From Armatimonadota bacterium (lineage in GTDB: Bacteria; Armatimonadota; Fimbriimonadia; Fimbriimonadales; Fimbriimonadaceae): DNA of 64,000 nucleotides. Below the pieces are notes generated by a model. It saw only the letters and a program-made list of their open reading frames with translations. It was not told where the DNA came from and searched no databases. This document shows positions 25,213 through 33,647 of the stretch, piece by piece (the stretch's first letter is position 1; each line of letters begins with the position of its first letter). The position numbers were made by a program, and so were the translations under genes. Location: NCBI GenBank assembly GCA_018268395.1, contig JAFDWQ010000009.1:62001-126000 (forward strand), in the 5' to 3' direction.

Positions 25213-26172
25213 CTAACCCGTCGCATCGACCGAGACCACGGCATTTCGGCCTGTGGCGAGGATCCTTCGGGCCTCGCCGACGATGGCGGCAGCATCGAGC
25301 CCGTAGACCTTCCGCAAGTACTCTTGGCTTCCGACGATGCTGCTGAAGCCGGAACGCAGACCGATCCGGTGGAACCTCTCGGGGATGACGCCGGCGTCCA
25401 TACAGACTTCCGCAACAGCGCTGCCCAGTCCCCCGTCCAACGTGTGCTCCTCGACGGTCACGATTCCGCCCGTTTCGCGGGCAGCGGCAAGGATCGCCTC
25501 GCGATCGATCGGCTTGACCGTATGCATGCTCAAAATCCGGCACTGGATCCCGTCTGTCGCAAGGTTCTCGCACGCAGCCAAGACGCACTGCATGATCCCT
25601 CCGCACGTGACGAACGTCAGGTCGGTGCCCTCGCGCCAACGCCGTGCGCGGCCGAGGACGAACGGCTCCACCGTATCGGCCAGAGGTTTCGCGACCGACT
25701 TGTCCAAGCGAAGGTAAGCCGTACCCGGTGTGGAAACCAGGGCCGAAGTCGCTTCTTGGGTCTCGTAGAGGTCGCAAGGCGCAACGACGGTGATATCGGG
25801 CAGCGAGCGTAAAATGGCAAGGTCCTCGGTCGCGTGGTGGCTGATCCCGAGCGAGCCGTAACTGAACCCGCCACCGATGCCGACGACTTTGACGTTCGCT
25901 CCGTGGTAACAGGCGTCGTTCCGGATCATCTCGAGCGGCCTTAGAATGGGAAAGTTCGCGATGGAATATGTGAAGACCGTTCGACCGCCCATCGCCAGAC
26001 CTGTCGCGAGGAGGGTCATGTTCTGCTCGGCGACACCCGCGTTCAGGAACTGCTTCGGAAACTCGTCGGCGAATTTGGTGAGGACGCCGAATCCGAGGTC
26101 GCCGGTGATGAGCATGACCTTTGGGTCGCGACGTGCGACTTCGGTCAACCGGGCGATGAAAGCGTCCCTCAT
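25213..26172 (-). CDS. Transketolase C-terminal subunit
   Basis: This 319-residue protein carries the pyrimidine-binding and C-terminal domains of a split transketolase. Glu49 in N-A-G-V-A-E-Q-N is the glutamate that activates thiamine diphosphate; the G-L-A-M-G-G-R-T-V-F segment and the final V-E-E-H-T-L-D-G-G-L-G strand are typical. The start was set at ATG 26172, which overlaps the stop of the N-terminal subunit gene by 4 nt; a longer frame to 26394 would run deep into that gene. With its partner it should move a two-carbon ketol unit between sugars. Confidence 0.92.
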   Translation of the reverse strand: MRDAFIARLTEVARRDPKVMLITGDLGFGVLTKFADEFPKQFLNAGVAEQNMTLLATGLAMGGRTVFTYSIANFPILRPLEMIRNDACYHGANVKVVGIGGGFSYGSLGISHHATEDLAILRSLPDITVVAPCDLYETQEATSALVSTPGTAYLRLDKSVAKPLADTVEPFVLGRARRWREGTDLTFVTCGGIMQCVLAACENLATDGIQCRILSMHTVKPIDREAILAAARETGGIVTVEEHTLDGGLGSAVAEVCMDAGVIPERFHRIGLRSGFSSIVGSQEYLRKVYGLDAAAIVGEARRILATGRNAVVSVDATG

Positions 26173-26990
26173 GGACGGGCCCCCAAGGCTCGAAGGGCCG
26201 CCTCGTATTCGTCGCCTTGTGGCGAGCGGTAGTGCCACAGGACTTGGCCTTCCATAAACGAGACGCCTTTGCCTTTCGTGGTGTGGGCGACGACCACCTT
26301 TGGACGGCCGTCCGGACCAGCCGAAAAGGCGGCTTTCAAAGCGTCGTGGTCGTGACCGTCCGATTCGACGACGGCCCAACCGAAGTCGCGCCATTTGTCG
26401 GCGAACGGTTCGAGTTCGAGCGTCTCACGGACTGGCGCCAGCGACTGGATCTTGTTGTAGTCGACGACGGCCGTCAGATTGTCGAGCCGGTGGTGTCCTG
26501 CGAACAGGATCGATTCCCAGTTCGAACCTTCGTCGCACTCCCCGTCGCTCAATAGAACATACGTGCGCCATGTCTCGCCGTCGAGCTTCGCTCCGTAAGC
26601 CATGCCGCACCCCACGCCCAGACCGTGCCCGAGTGACCCGGTCGAGAGTTCGACGCCAGGGATCCCCTTGTGCGAGACGTGTCCACTCAGGTCGCTCCCG
26701 TCCTGATAGTGCGTCTTGAGCTTCTCGACGGGCATAAACCCGCACTCGGCCAGCGCGGCGTAAATCCCGGCGCCCGCATGCCCCTTGCTCAAGACGAACC
26801 GGTCACGGTCGGGACTTTGCGGCCGGGACGGATCGAACTGGAGGACGGATCCGTAGAGCACCGCGACGATGTCTGCCATCGAAAGGCAAGCCCCGACGTG
26901 CGACGAATTGCCGAGGTGGGTCATTTCGACGGCGTGCCGTCGGATCCGAAGGGCGAGCTCTTCGGTGCTTTGAAACGTCCGTTCCGCCAT
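26169..26990 (-). CDS. Transketolase N-terminal (TPP-binding) subunit
   Basis: This 273-residue protein carries the pyrophosphate-binding domain of a split transketolase: LSKGHAGAGIYAAL near 68, G-S-L-G-H-G-L-G near 118, and the TPP motif from S-D-G-E-C-D-E-G-S-N at 148 to VDYNKIQS near 177. It is coupled to the C-terminal subunit (4-nt overlap) and follows a DegT aminotransferase by 16 nt. Its place in a glycan operon, not a pentose-phosphate cluster, suggests it works on a nucleotide sugar or sugar precursor. Confidence 0.92.
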   Translation of the reverse strand: MAERTFQSTEELALRIRRHAVEMTHLGNSSHVGACLSMADIVAVLYGSVLQFDPSRPQSPDRDRFVLSKGHAGAGIYAALAECGFMPVEKLKTHYQDGSDLSGHVSHKGIPGVELSTGSLGHGLGVGCGMAYGAKLDGETWRTYVLLSDGECDEGSNWESILFAGHHRLDNLTAVVDYNKIQSLAPVRETLELEPFADKWRDFGWAVVESDGHDHDALKAAFSAGPDGRPKVVVAHTTKGKGVSFMEGQVLWHYRSPQGDEYEAALRALGARP

Positions 26991-27006
26991 CGTGCGTCTC
27001 GCCAGG

Positions 27007-28134
27007 TCAGGCGCCGTAGAAGCTCCTCACCTGGTCGATGACGTACCGGACGTCGTCGTCGCTGACGAAAAGGTTGCACGGCAACAGCAAGCACCGCTCG
27101 AACAGCCGCTCCGTGAAGGGAAGGGAAACGTCGAATCCTAGGCCTTTCCATTGATGGACGGGCCTGCCGCCCCATTGCACGAGCGTCCCGACCCCCTTCT
27201 CCTTGAGGAAGACCCGGAGGTCGTCCCTGCGGTCGGCCTCGATCTCGTAGTTCTGGTAGACGTCGAAGTGGTCCGGGTCGGCATCCGGAGCGGGCGGCAA
27301 CGTGACGTCGGGCAAGTCACCGAGCCCCAGTTGATAGAGGGACGCGACGCGGCGTCGGCGTTCGATCGTCTTGTCGTAGTCCTGGAACTGGACGTTGAGG
27401 ATCGCGGCCTGAAGGTTGTCCAGGCGGAAGTTGAAGCCCCACTGGACGACCTCTCCGGTCTCGTCGTCGCGACCGTGGTCGCGGAAGAGTCTCGTCTGTC
27501 GCGCGACGTCGTCGTCGTCGGTCACGAGCGCACCGCCGTCCCCGAAACAACCCAGGATCTTGGCCGGATAGAAGCTGAACGTGCCGGCCACTCCGAACGT
27601 GCCGGCGAACTTGCCCTTGTACTTCGAACCAAGGGCCTGAGCGCTGTCTTCGACGATCGTCAACCCGTGTTCGTCGGCGATCTCGAGGATGGGGTCGAAC
27701 GCGCACGTCCGGCCGTTCAGGCTGACGGGCATGATCGCCTTCGTCTTCGAAGTCACGGCCCGCCTCGCCGCATCCGGGTCGATCAAGTGGTCGGGCCCAC
27801 AGTCGACAGGAACCGGGGTCGCTCCGGCCCAATGGATACTGGAGGGCGAGGCCACGAACGTATGGCTGGGGAAGATCACCTCGTCGCCAGGACCGATCCC
27901 GGCGGCCCGAAGGGCGACGATGAGCGCGTCCGTACAGTTGGAGAGACCGATCGCGTGCTTGACCCCTAAATAGTCCGCAAGCGCTGATTCGAAATCGCGC
28001 CCGTCTTGCTGCAGGATGAAGGCGCCACGCCGCAACACGTCGAAGACGGCATCGGTGAACTCGGATTCACGGCTCGCGAAGAAAGCGCGGTAGTCGAAGA
28101 ACGGCACGGTCCGGGCGGGGGCACTCACTGTCAC
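27007..28134 (-). CDS. DegT/DnrJ/EryC1 sugar aminotransferase
   Basis: This 375-residue PLP enzyme has Asp163 (VEDSAQA) and the Schiff-base Lys192 in F-S-F-Y-P-A-K, followed by GCFGDGGALVT. It transaminates a keto-sugar nucleotide, using glutamate as the usual donor. The GTG at 28134 was chosen because AGAGGA lies 6 nt before it; a TTG at 28152 is in frame but less likely. It lies in the wecB-to-transketolase operon, 75 nt after the GNAT gene. Confidence 0.93.
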   Translation of the reverse strand: MTVSAPARTVPFFDYRAFFASRESEFTDAVFDVLRRGAFILQQDGRDFESALADYLGVKHAIGLSNCTDALIVALRAAGIGPGDEVIFPSHTFVASPSSIHWAGATPVPVDCGPDHLIDPDAARRAVTSKTKAIMPVSLNGRTCAFDPILEIADEHGLTIVEDSAQALGSKYKGKFAGTFGVAGTFSFYPAKILGCFGDGGALVTDDDDVARQTRLFRDHGRDDETGEVVQWGFNFRLDNLQAAILNVQFQDYDKTIERRRRVASLYQLGLGDLPDVTLPPAPDADPDHFDVYQNYEIEADRRDDLRVFLKEKGVGTLVQWGGRPVHQWKGLGFDVSLPFTERLFERCLLLPCNLFVSDDDVRYVIDQVRSFYGA

Positions 28135-28209
28135 GGCATGTCCTCTCAGCAAAGAGACGTTGGACAGCAGGATACCTAGGGACCTTTCCGGCCTCCCGGT
28201 TCGGCGCGG

Positions 28210-28827
28210 TCACAAGACGGAGGTGTCGTGGACATAGACGCGGCTCAGTGTCCCTTTGTGGACTTCGATCGACTTGACGAATCGAGAGCCCTTGGCCTCG
28301 TAGAACTGCTGGGCCGATTTCTGGGTCTCGCCCGTCACGATGCGGATCGACCCGGTCCCGCGAGCCCGGAACTCTTGAAGAAGGGCTCGGAACAAGGCCC
28401 CGCCGACCCCTAGGCCCTGGGAAGTCGACCGGACGCAGAAGTTCAGGATCTCGGGTTCTGGAAGGTCGTCGGACTGCTTCGACTTGGGATAGAGGAGCGT
28501 CTCGAGGATCCGCTTGATGCGGGCGGGCGACAGAAGTTTCGGGACGAGGACCGCCATCGCGGAGAACCCGCCGCGCCGTGCGAAGCCCTTATAGACCTGG
28601 CCGGTGTCCATCGCGCCGACGATGAAGCCTAACATGCTTTCTCCGTCCATGGCCGCGAACGCGAACGCTTCCTCGGTATCGCACAGATAGGCGTAGAGCT
28701 TTGTCAGGAACGGGCCGCCCAAAGAACTCAGAAAGCCCTCATGGATCTCGCTCTTGTGGATTTCGGCCATTTGGACGAACGACCCCTGAGGCCCGTCGCC
28801 ACCGACCCGGACGACCTCGTACGCCAT
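28210..28827 (-). CDS. GNAT N-acetyltransferase, likely acting on an amino sugar
   Basis: This 205-residue single GNAT domain has the acetyl-CoA loop S-Q-G-L-G-V-G-G-A-L-F near 140 and the closing SAQQFYEAKGSRFV motif. It starts 1 nt after the stop of one aminotransferase gene and precedes another. This makes acetylation of the amine they create the simplest role (as in the synthesis of diacetamido sugars). The substrate is inferred from context. Confidence 0.87.
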   Translation of the reverse strand: MAYEVVRVGGDGPQGSFVQMAEIHKSEIHEGFLSSLGGPFLTKLYAYLCDTEEAFAFAAMDGESMLGFIVGAMDTGQVYKGFARRGGFSAMAVLVPKLLSPARIKRILETLLYPKSKQSDDLPEPEILNFCVRSTSQGLGVGGALFRALLQEFRARGTGSIRIVTGETQKSAQQFYEAKGSRFVKSIEVHKGTLSRVYVHDTSVL

Positions 28828-28828
28828 G

Positions 28829-29935
28829 TCAGAGGCTCTCGAAGAGGGCGAGGGTCTTCCGGACGTCTTCGTCGGTGACCTTCAGACTGAGGGGCAACGA
28901 CACGATCTCGTCGGAGAGCTTCTCGGCGCGCGGGCACGAACCGGGTTCCAGGCCAACCGCCCCCCATTCGCGACGCTCGAGCGGGTGGACCGGTGTGCGG
29001 TACCAGTCCGCGACCTCGACCCGAGCTTCTTCGGCCCGAGCCAGCAACCGTTCTTTGTCCGCGGCCAACAGCGGGAACCTTGCGTAGACGGGCAGTCCAC
29101 CCTCGGGAACGGCCGGACGCCGGAACCTTGTCCTGTCGATCGCCTCGTCGTACAGGCCGGCGATGCGACGGGAGTTCTCCACCACATGGTTGAGGGACGT
29201 GAGTTTTTGGCGCAACCGCTCGACCAACGGTCCGGCCATGCGCTGAGAGAACTCGTGGGACTCTTCGTCGGGATCGTGATAGTTCCCTTCCGCCGCTCCG
29301 GCCTTCGAGAGCTTCTGGAACGTCGCCCGGACCTTCCAATACGTCGACGGTCGGTACATCCTCTCGAACGCCCAGTACTGGAGATTGACTTTCAGGAGGG
29401 ATTTCCAGGAGGGCCCGTGACAGGACTCCCAGTGTTCTTCGACCTTGGCTCGGAGCGCCGGATCGTGGACGACCGCACTGCCGCCGATTCCTGCGACGAT
29501 CGGCTTTCCCCATTCGAACGAATAGAACGCACCGATACCGAACGTCCCGACCACTTGGTTGACGTATGTCGACGCTAGCGTGTGACAACAGTCTTCCACG
29601 AACGGGACGCCCCTCTCGTTCAGGACCGAACGGATCTCGGAGAGCTGCGCCGGTATGCCGAAGGTGTGCTGGACGATGACGGCTTTGGTCTTCTGCGAAA
29701 GCTTGGCGGACAGGTCTCGAGGGCACAGATTGACCCCCTGCTCCTCCGTGTCGACGTAGACGGGTGTCGCACCTGTGGCCCGGATCCCTTCCGGAACGGC
29801 CAGACACGTAAAGGCCTGGGTCGCGACCTCGTCTCCTGGCCCCACGCCTAAGGCGCGCAAGATGGCGGCCATCGCCACTCTCCCGCGGTAATAGGTCAGC
29901 TTCGGAAGCTCTCGAGCAATGTCCGACGTGTTCAT
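28829..29935 (-). CDS. Second DegT/DnrJ/EryC1-type aminotransferase
   Basis: This 368-residue fold-type I PLP protein has VEDCCHT with Asp115 and the lysine Lys144 in F-Y-S-F-E-W-G-K. The catalytic lysine context (EWGKP instead of the usual F-S-x-x-K-x-x) is divergent. A separate subfamily, perhaps for a different keto-sugar or with altered chemistry, is possible. It lies 1 nt from the GT4 gene upstream and 1 nt from the GNAT gene downstream, so the three are tightly coupled. Confidence 0.88.
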   Translation of the reverse strand: MNTSDIARELPKLTYYRGRVAMAAILRALGVGPGDEVATQAFTCLAVPEGIRATGATPVYVDTEEQGVNLCPRDLSAKLSQKTKAVIVQHTFGIPAQLSEIRSVLNERGVPFVEDCCHTLASTYVNQVVGTFGIGAFYSFEWGKPIVAGIGGSAVVHDPALRAKVEEHWESCHGPSWKSLLKVNLQYWAFERMYRPSTYWKVRATFQKLSKAGAAEGNYHDPDEESHEFSQRMAGPLVERLRQKLTSLNHVVENSRRIAGLYDEAIDRTRFRRPAVPEGGLPVYARFPLLAADKERLLARAEEARVEVADWYRTPVHPLERREWGAVGLEPGSCPRAEKLSDEIVSLPLSLKVTDEDVRKTLALFESL

Positions 29936-29936
29936 T

Positions 29937-31178
29937 TCAAGGGGTCCGGGCCCTCTCTTTGGACGTCACCGCCCGGCTCAAAGCCGCTTCAAGGACGTGC
30001 CCGAGCTTGGCAAGGTCGTGTCTCTGTTCGACGTACTCCCGCGCGTTCGTGCCCATGGCCTGCCTCTCTGCGATCGGCGTTTCATAAAGGCGTACGGCAC
30101 CCTGGGCCAGGCTTGCCGGATCGTCGGCCCGGACGGTGACCCCGGCTTGGGCTTCTTCCACGGGGTTGTTGGAGGCTTCGACGGCATAGATGACCGGACG
30201 GCCCGCACCCATATAGTCGAACAGCTTGTTCGGGCTGACCCCCCATCGGAAGACGGGCGACCGCTTCAGGATCAAGAGTCCGGCGTCCGCCTTGGCGACC
30301 TCGTCGGGAACCTGCGATTTGGCGACCGGGTCCGAAAAGAGGACGTTCCGGAGCCCTAGCGCACGGGCCCGCTCGACAAGCCTTGGCTTTTCGCCTCCGT
30401 CCCCCAAGAGCCGGAACAGGATCTTGTCCCCATATCCCTGGTCTTCGAGCAACTTGGCCGCGTCCAAGACCGTGTCCAGCCCGTTAGCGATCCCATGGAT
30501 CCCGGCGAACAGGACCGTGAACAGAGTGTTGGACGGGACTGGGGTCGCATCGGGAAGGTCGCGTAAATAGACCCCGTTCGGAACCCAGAACAAAGCGTCG
30601 GAGGTCAACCCCTTTTCGACGTAGTATTCGGCCCCCGTCGGAGGGAGAGTGACGATCGCGCCGGAACCCCGCACCAGCCGCCGTTCCATCCAAGACATCG
30701 TGCGGACGACGGGGTGCGAAGGGGACATCCGGCCAAGGTCGATCAGGCTTTGCGGCCAAATGTCCCGGACCTCGAAGACAAAGGCGGCGTCGACGTCCTC
30801 GGCTAGTTTCAAGGCGGCGAAGGCGGCGAACAGGTGAGGGTTCGAGCCGACGATGACGTCAGGCGGCCCGAACGACCGGAGCACGGCCGACTTGAAGACG
30901 TTCTTCGCAAAGGCGAGCATGCTCCAGAACCGGAGCGCGGTCGATCCGGGATAACCCGGAGCCCTCAGCCACACGAACCGGACACCGTCGACGGTCTCGA
31001 CCTTAGCGTCCTCGCCGTCGCGCAGCCGTGTTTCCGAGCGGGTCCAGTGGTTGAAACTCGAGGCCACGATCGTCACATCGTGGCCTGCAAGGGACAGTTC
31101 TTTGGCAAGCGCGAACGGACGAAGTCCCCCTGGTTCGCTCGGAGCGACCGCGTATTGGTTGACGATCCAGACCGTCAT
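29937..31178 (-). CDS. Family 4 glycosyltransferase (WbuB-like)
   Basis: This 413-residue GT-B enzyme has an N-terminal acceptor domain (VWIVNQYAVAPSEPGGLRPFALAKEL) and a C-terminal Glycos_transf_1 domain with the E-x7-E-like region (KLFDYMGAGRPVIYAVEAS near 335). The start WIVNQY...GG-R and the phrase FEVRDIWPQSLIDLG are typical of WbuB/FucNAc-transferase relatives, which add N-acetyl-fucosamine-type sugars. It is coupled to wecB by a 4-nt overlap. Confidence 0.92.
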   Translation of the reverse strand: MTVWIVNQYAVAPSEPGGLRPFALAKELSLAGHDVTIVASSFNHWTRSETRLRDGEDAKVETVDGVRFVWLRAPGYPGSTALRFWSMLAFAKNVFKSAVLRSFGPPDVIVGSNPHLFAAFAALKLAEDVDAAFVFEVRDIWPQSLIDLGRMSPSHPVVRTMSWMERRLVRGSGAIVTLPPTGAEYYVEKGLTSDALFWVPNGVYLRDLPDATPVPSNTLFTVLFAGIHGIANGLDTVLDAAKLLEDQGYGDKILFRLLGDGGEKPRLVERARALGLRNVLFSDPVAKSQVPDEVAKADAGLLILKRSPVFRWGVSPNKLFDYMGAGRPVIYAVEASNNPVEEAQAGVTVRADDPASLAQGAVRLYETPIAERQAMGTNAREYVEQRHDLAKLGHVLEAALSRAVTSKERARTP

Positions 31179-32254
31179 GCCGGCGCTCCGACGGGCGTAC
31201 CCGCCAAAGCCAAGGCGATCTTCTCCGCCGCGTGACCGTCGCCGTAGGGCGACCCATCGCTACCAGCCGTTCCGAACGCGTCCGAGACGGCCCGACCGAC
31301 CGCATCGGACGATATCGGAGGCTGGACCGTGTTCCATCCGAGTTCGACCGTTTCGGTCCACTCGGTCTCCGTCCGGAGAGTCACGCAAGGAACGCGATGG
31401 AAGAACGCTTCTTTCTGCAACCCGCCCGAGTCCGTAGCGACGACTCCAGCGTGGGCGACGAGCGCGGCCATGTCGCGGTAGCCGAGAGGTTCGAGGATCC
31501 GGAACGTCGCCTGGGCCCAATCCCACCGGCCCCGTTCCTGAAGGATGTTCTTCGTCCTCGGATGCATCGGCAGCACGACCGGGCGCCCGGCGGCGGCCAG
31601 TCCTTCCAGGATGGCGGTCAGCTTCGCCGGATCGTCGGTGTTCTCGGCGCGGTGGACGGTCGCGACGACGTACGTCCCTGGCTCGAACCCGATGTCGGGG
31701 CCATTGCCCGAGCCCGCAAAGAGAGCGGCGTCGTACATGACGTCGCCGACATCGAGCACTTTGTCCCCTCGGATCCCTTCAGCGGCCAGGTTTCGGACGG
31801 CCGTCTTGGTCGGTGCGAAAAGGACGTCGCTCACATGGTCGGACACGATCCGGTTGATCTCCTCTGGCATCGCACGGTTGAAAGACCTCAACCCGGCTTC
31901 GACGTGCGCCACGGGAACATGGAGCTTGACCGCGGCAAGGGCTCCGGCCAGCGTCGAGTTCGTGTCCCCGTAGATCAGGACACGGTCCGGTTTCCGTGCC
32001 GCGATTTCAGCTTCGATGCCTTCTAGCATCCGACCGGTCTGGGCCCCATGGGACGCGCTACCGACGTCCAGGTTGACGGCAGGCGAGGGAATGTCGAGCT
32101 CCCGGAAGAACTGCTCCGACATGGCATCGTCGTAGTGCTGCCCCGTGTGGACGATCTGCTCCTCGATCCCGCCGACCCTCACGAACGCACGGGACACCGC
32201 CGCCGCCTTGATGAACTGGGGGCGGGCACCGACAACGGTCAAGACACGGAGCAT
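31175..32254 (-). CDS. wecB: UDP-GlcNAc 2-epimerase (non-hydrolysing)
   Basis: This 359-residue enzyme interconverts UDP-GlcNAc and UDP-ManNAc. Hallmarks are G-A-R-P-Q-F-I-K at residues 9-16, YGDTNSTLAGALAA near 97, H-V-E-A-G-L-R-S, and PEEINR. The ATG at 32254 fits both the family start (LRVLTVVGARPQ) and a TAGAAT box 8 nt upstream; an in-frame extension to 32335 was rejected. It is the first gene of a seven-gene operon on this strand and supplies ManNAc-type or related sugars to the polymer. Confidence 0.95.
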   Translation of the reverse strand: MLRVLTVVGARPQFIKAAAVSRAFVRVGGIEEQIVHTGQHYDDAMSEQFFRELDIPSPAVNLDVGSASHGAQTGRMLEGIEAEIAARKPDRVLIYGDTNSTLAGALAAVKLHVPVAHVEAGLRSFNRAMPEEINRIVSDHVSDVLFAPTKTAVRNLAAEGIRGDKVLDVGDVMYDAALFAGSGNGPDIGFEPGTYVVATVHRAENTDDPAKLTAILEGLAAAGRPVVLPMHPRTKNILQERGRWDWAQATFRILEPLGYRDMAALVAHAGVVATDSGGLQKEAFFHRVPCVTLRTETEWTETVELGWNTVQPPISSDAVGRAVSDAFGTAGSDGSPYGDGHAAEKIALALAGTPVGAPA

Positions 32255-32262
32255 TGGCTTTG

Positions 32263-32268
32263 ATTCTA
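32263..32268 (-). promoter_or_regulatory. -10 box TAGAAT for the wecB operon
   Basis: On the minus strand TAGAAT lies 8 nt before the ATG at 32254. It would drive the whole wecB, GT4, DegT, GNAT, DegT, transketolase series with an almost leaderless mRNA. Confidence 0.55.
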
Positions 32269-32324
32269 GCCGGTCACCGCCCTCTGGTTCCGGATCGCCC
32301 TCCCAGGTAACCTTGCCGTCCAAG

Positions 32325-33647
32325 GTGCGCGACAAGAATCCCGACAGGTTCCTTCTCGTCCTGATCTGTGCCGGGTTCGTCGCCCTTTACATGGGCGTCT
32401 ATCGCAACGTCGACGCTGGCTTGTACGGGTTTCTGGGCCTTCGCTTCCGGGACATCGGACCCGGATGGACCGTGGTCGGTTACGTGATGGCCGTCGCCCC
32501 CTCGCTTTGGATGCCCGTCCGTTTGGCCCGACCGTCGATCGTCGCGTACTGGATCCTTTATGCGACCGTCGTCGTGCCGTGCATGTGGATCCCCTATCAC
32601 ACTCTGAACGGCCCTCCTGAGCGGTACCTCGTGTACTCGTCGGTCCTCATGGTCTGCTTCTACGTCCTCTCGTTCACCTTCCGGTTGCCGAGATGGCGCA
32701 TCCCTCGACCCGACGTCCCGCAAGACGTCTTCGCGTTCGCCACGGTCGCGCTGGTCGGCGCGATGACCTTGGCGGTCTGGTCGACGAACGGGTTCCGCTT
32801 CGATCTCGGCATCGAATCCATGTACGTGCGTCGCCGTGCGGCAGGCGAGTCGATCCCTATGGGATCGCTGATGTCCTACGTCAAAGGAAACCTGGGAAGC
32901 GCCATGCAGCCCTTCGCCTTTGCCGTCGGTATCGCACGACGGTCTTGGATCCTCGTCGGGCTGTCCCTGTTCGCGGGACTTGTGGGGTTCTCGGTCGACG
33001 GGAGCAAGACCTCCGCGATGATCCCGGTCTTCCTTCTCGCCCTGTACCCCTTGATGACCCGTTATCGGGACAAATTCGGCTACGTCATGCCTGCGCTGTG
33101 CGGACTGCTCGCACTGACGGTCTGGGGGTTATGGGAGGTCCGGTCCGATCCGAAGATCCCGACCGTCACGACGTGGCGCCTGTTCGACGTCAAGGGGCTC
33201 CTGACCGGTTACTACTTCGAGTACTTCAGTTCGAACCCCAAAATGCTCTTGAGCGACGGCATTTTGAGGGCCTTCTTCGACAATCCGTACCACTACGCGG
33301 CCCCGGAGCAGATCGGTGCGGTCTATTTCGGTAGCCCGATGACCAACTCCAACGCCAACGTCTGGGCCTCGGCGTTCGCGGACTTCGGATACTTCGGCAT
33401 GGGTGCCGTGACCGTGGCACTCGGTGCCGTCTTCCGACTGATCGACAGCATGGCGCTGAACCGAGGCTTCCTGATCCCGGCCTTCCTGACGTCCTTCCTC
33501 GGCATGAAGCTTTCCGACGTCGCCCTTGACACGTCGATCTTGTCCCATGGGACGCTCGCCATCCTGCTCATCGTCTACGTCCTTCCGCCGCTCAAGGTCG
33601 AGGTCATGAGTGACGAACGGTTCCGACCCGCTGGGGCGACGGCGTGA
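32325..33647 (+). CDS. Wzy-like O-antigen/exopolysaccharide polymerase
   Basis: This 440-residue protein has about eleven membrane helices and large outside loops. The late loop carries YYFEYFSSNPKMLLSDG and F-G-S-P-M-T-N-S-N-A-N-V-W near residue 350, the kind of sequence seen in Wzy/OatA-like polymerases. There is no universal Wzy motif, so the call rests on topology, size and position in the locus. The GTG at 32325 was chosen; a TTG at 32313 is possible. A TAACCT box lies 11 nt upstream of the GTG. It overlaps the next gene by 4 nt. Confidence 0.75.
   Translation: MRDKNPDRFLLVLICAGFVALYMGVYRNVDAGLYGFLGLRFRDIGPGWTVVGYVMAVAPSLWMPVRLARPSIVAYWILYATVVVPCMWIPYHTLNGPPERYLVYSSVLMVCFYVLSFTFRLPRWRIPRPDVPQDVFAFATVALVGAMTLAVWSTNGFRFDLGIESMYVRRRAAGESIPMGSLMSYVKGNLGSAMQPFAFAVGIARRSWILVGLSLFAGLVGFSVDGSKTSAMIPVFLLALYPLMTRYRDKFGYVMPALCGLLALTVWGLWEVRSDPKIPTVTTWRLFDVKGLLTGYYFEYFSSNPKMLLSDGILRAFFDNPYHYAAPEQIGAVYFGSPMTNSNANVWASAFADFGYFGMGAVTVALGAVFRLIDSMALNRGFLIPAFLTSFLGMKLSDVALDTSILSHGTLAILLIVYVLPPLKVEVMSDERFRPAGATA

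Noticed and set aside
26173-26394. Upstream extension of the transketolase C-terminal subunit
   Set aside because: It lies within the N-terminal subunit gene and has Arg-rich shadow sequence; the ATGA overlap at 26169-26172 gives the natural start.
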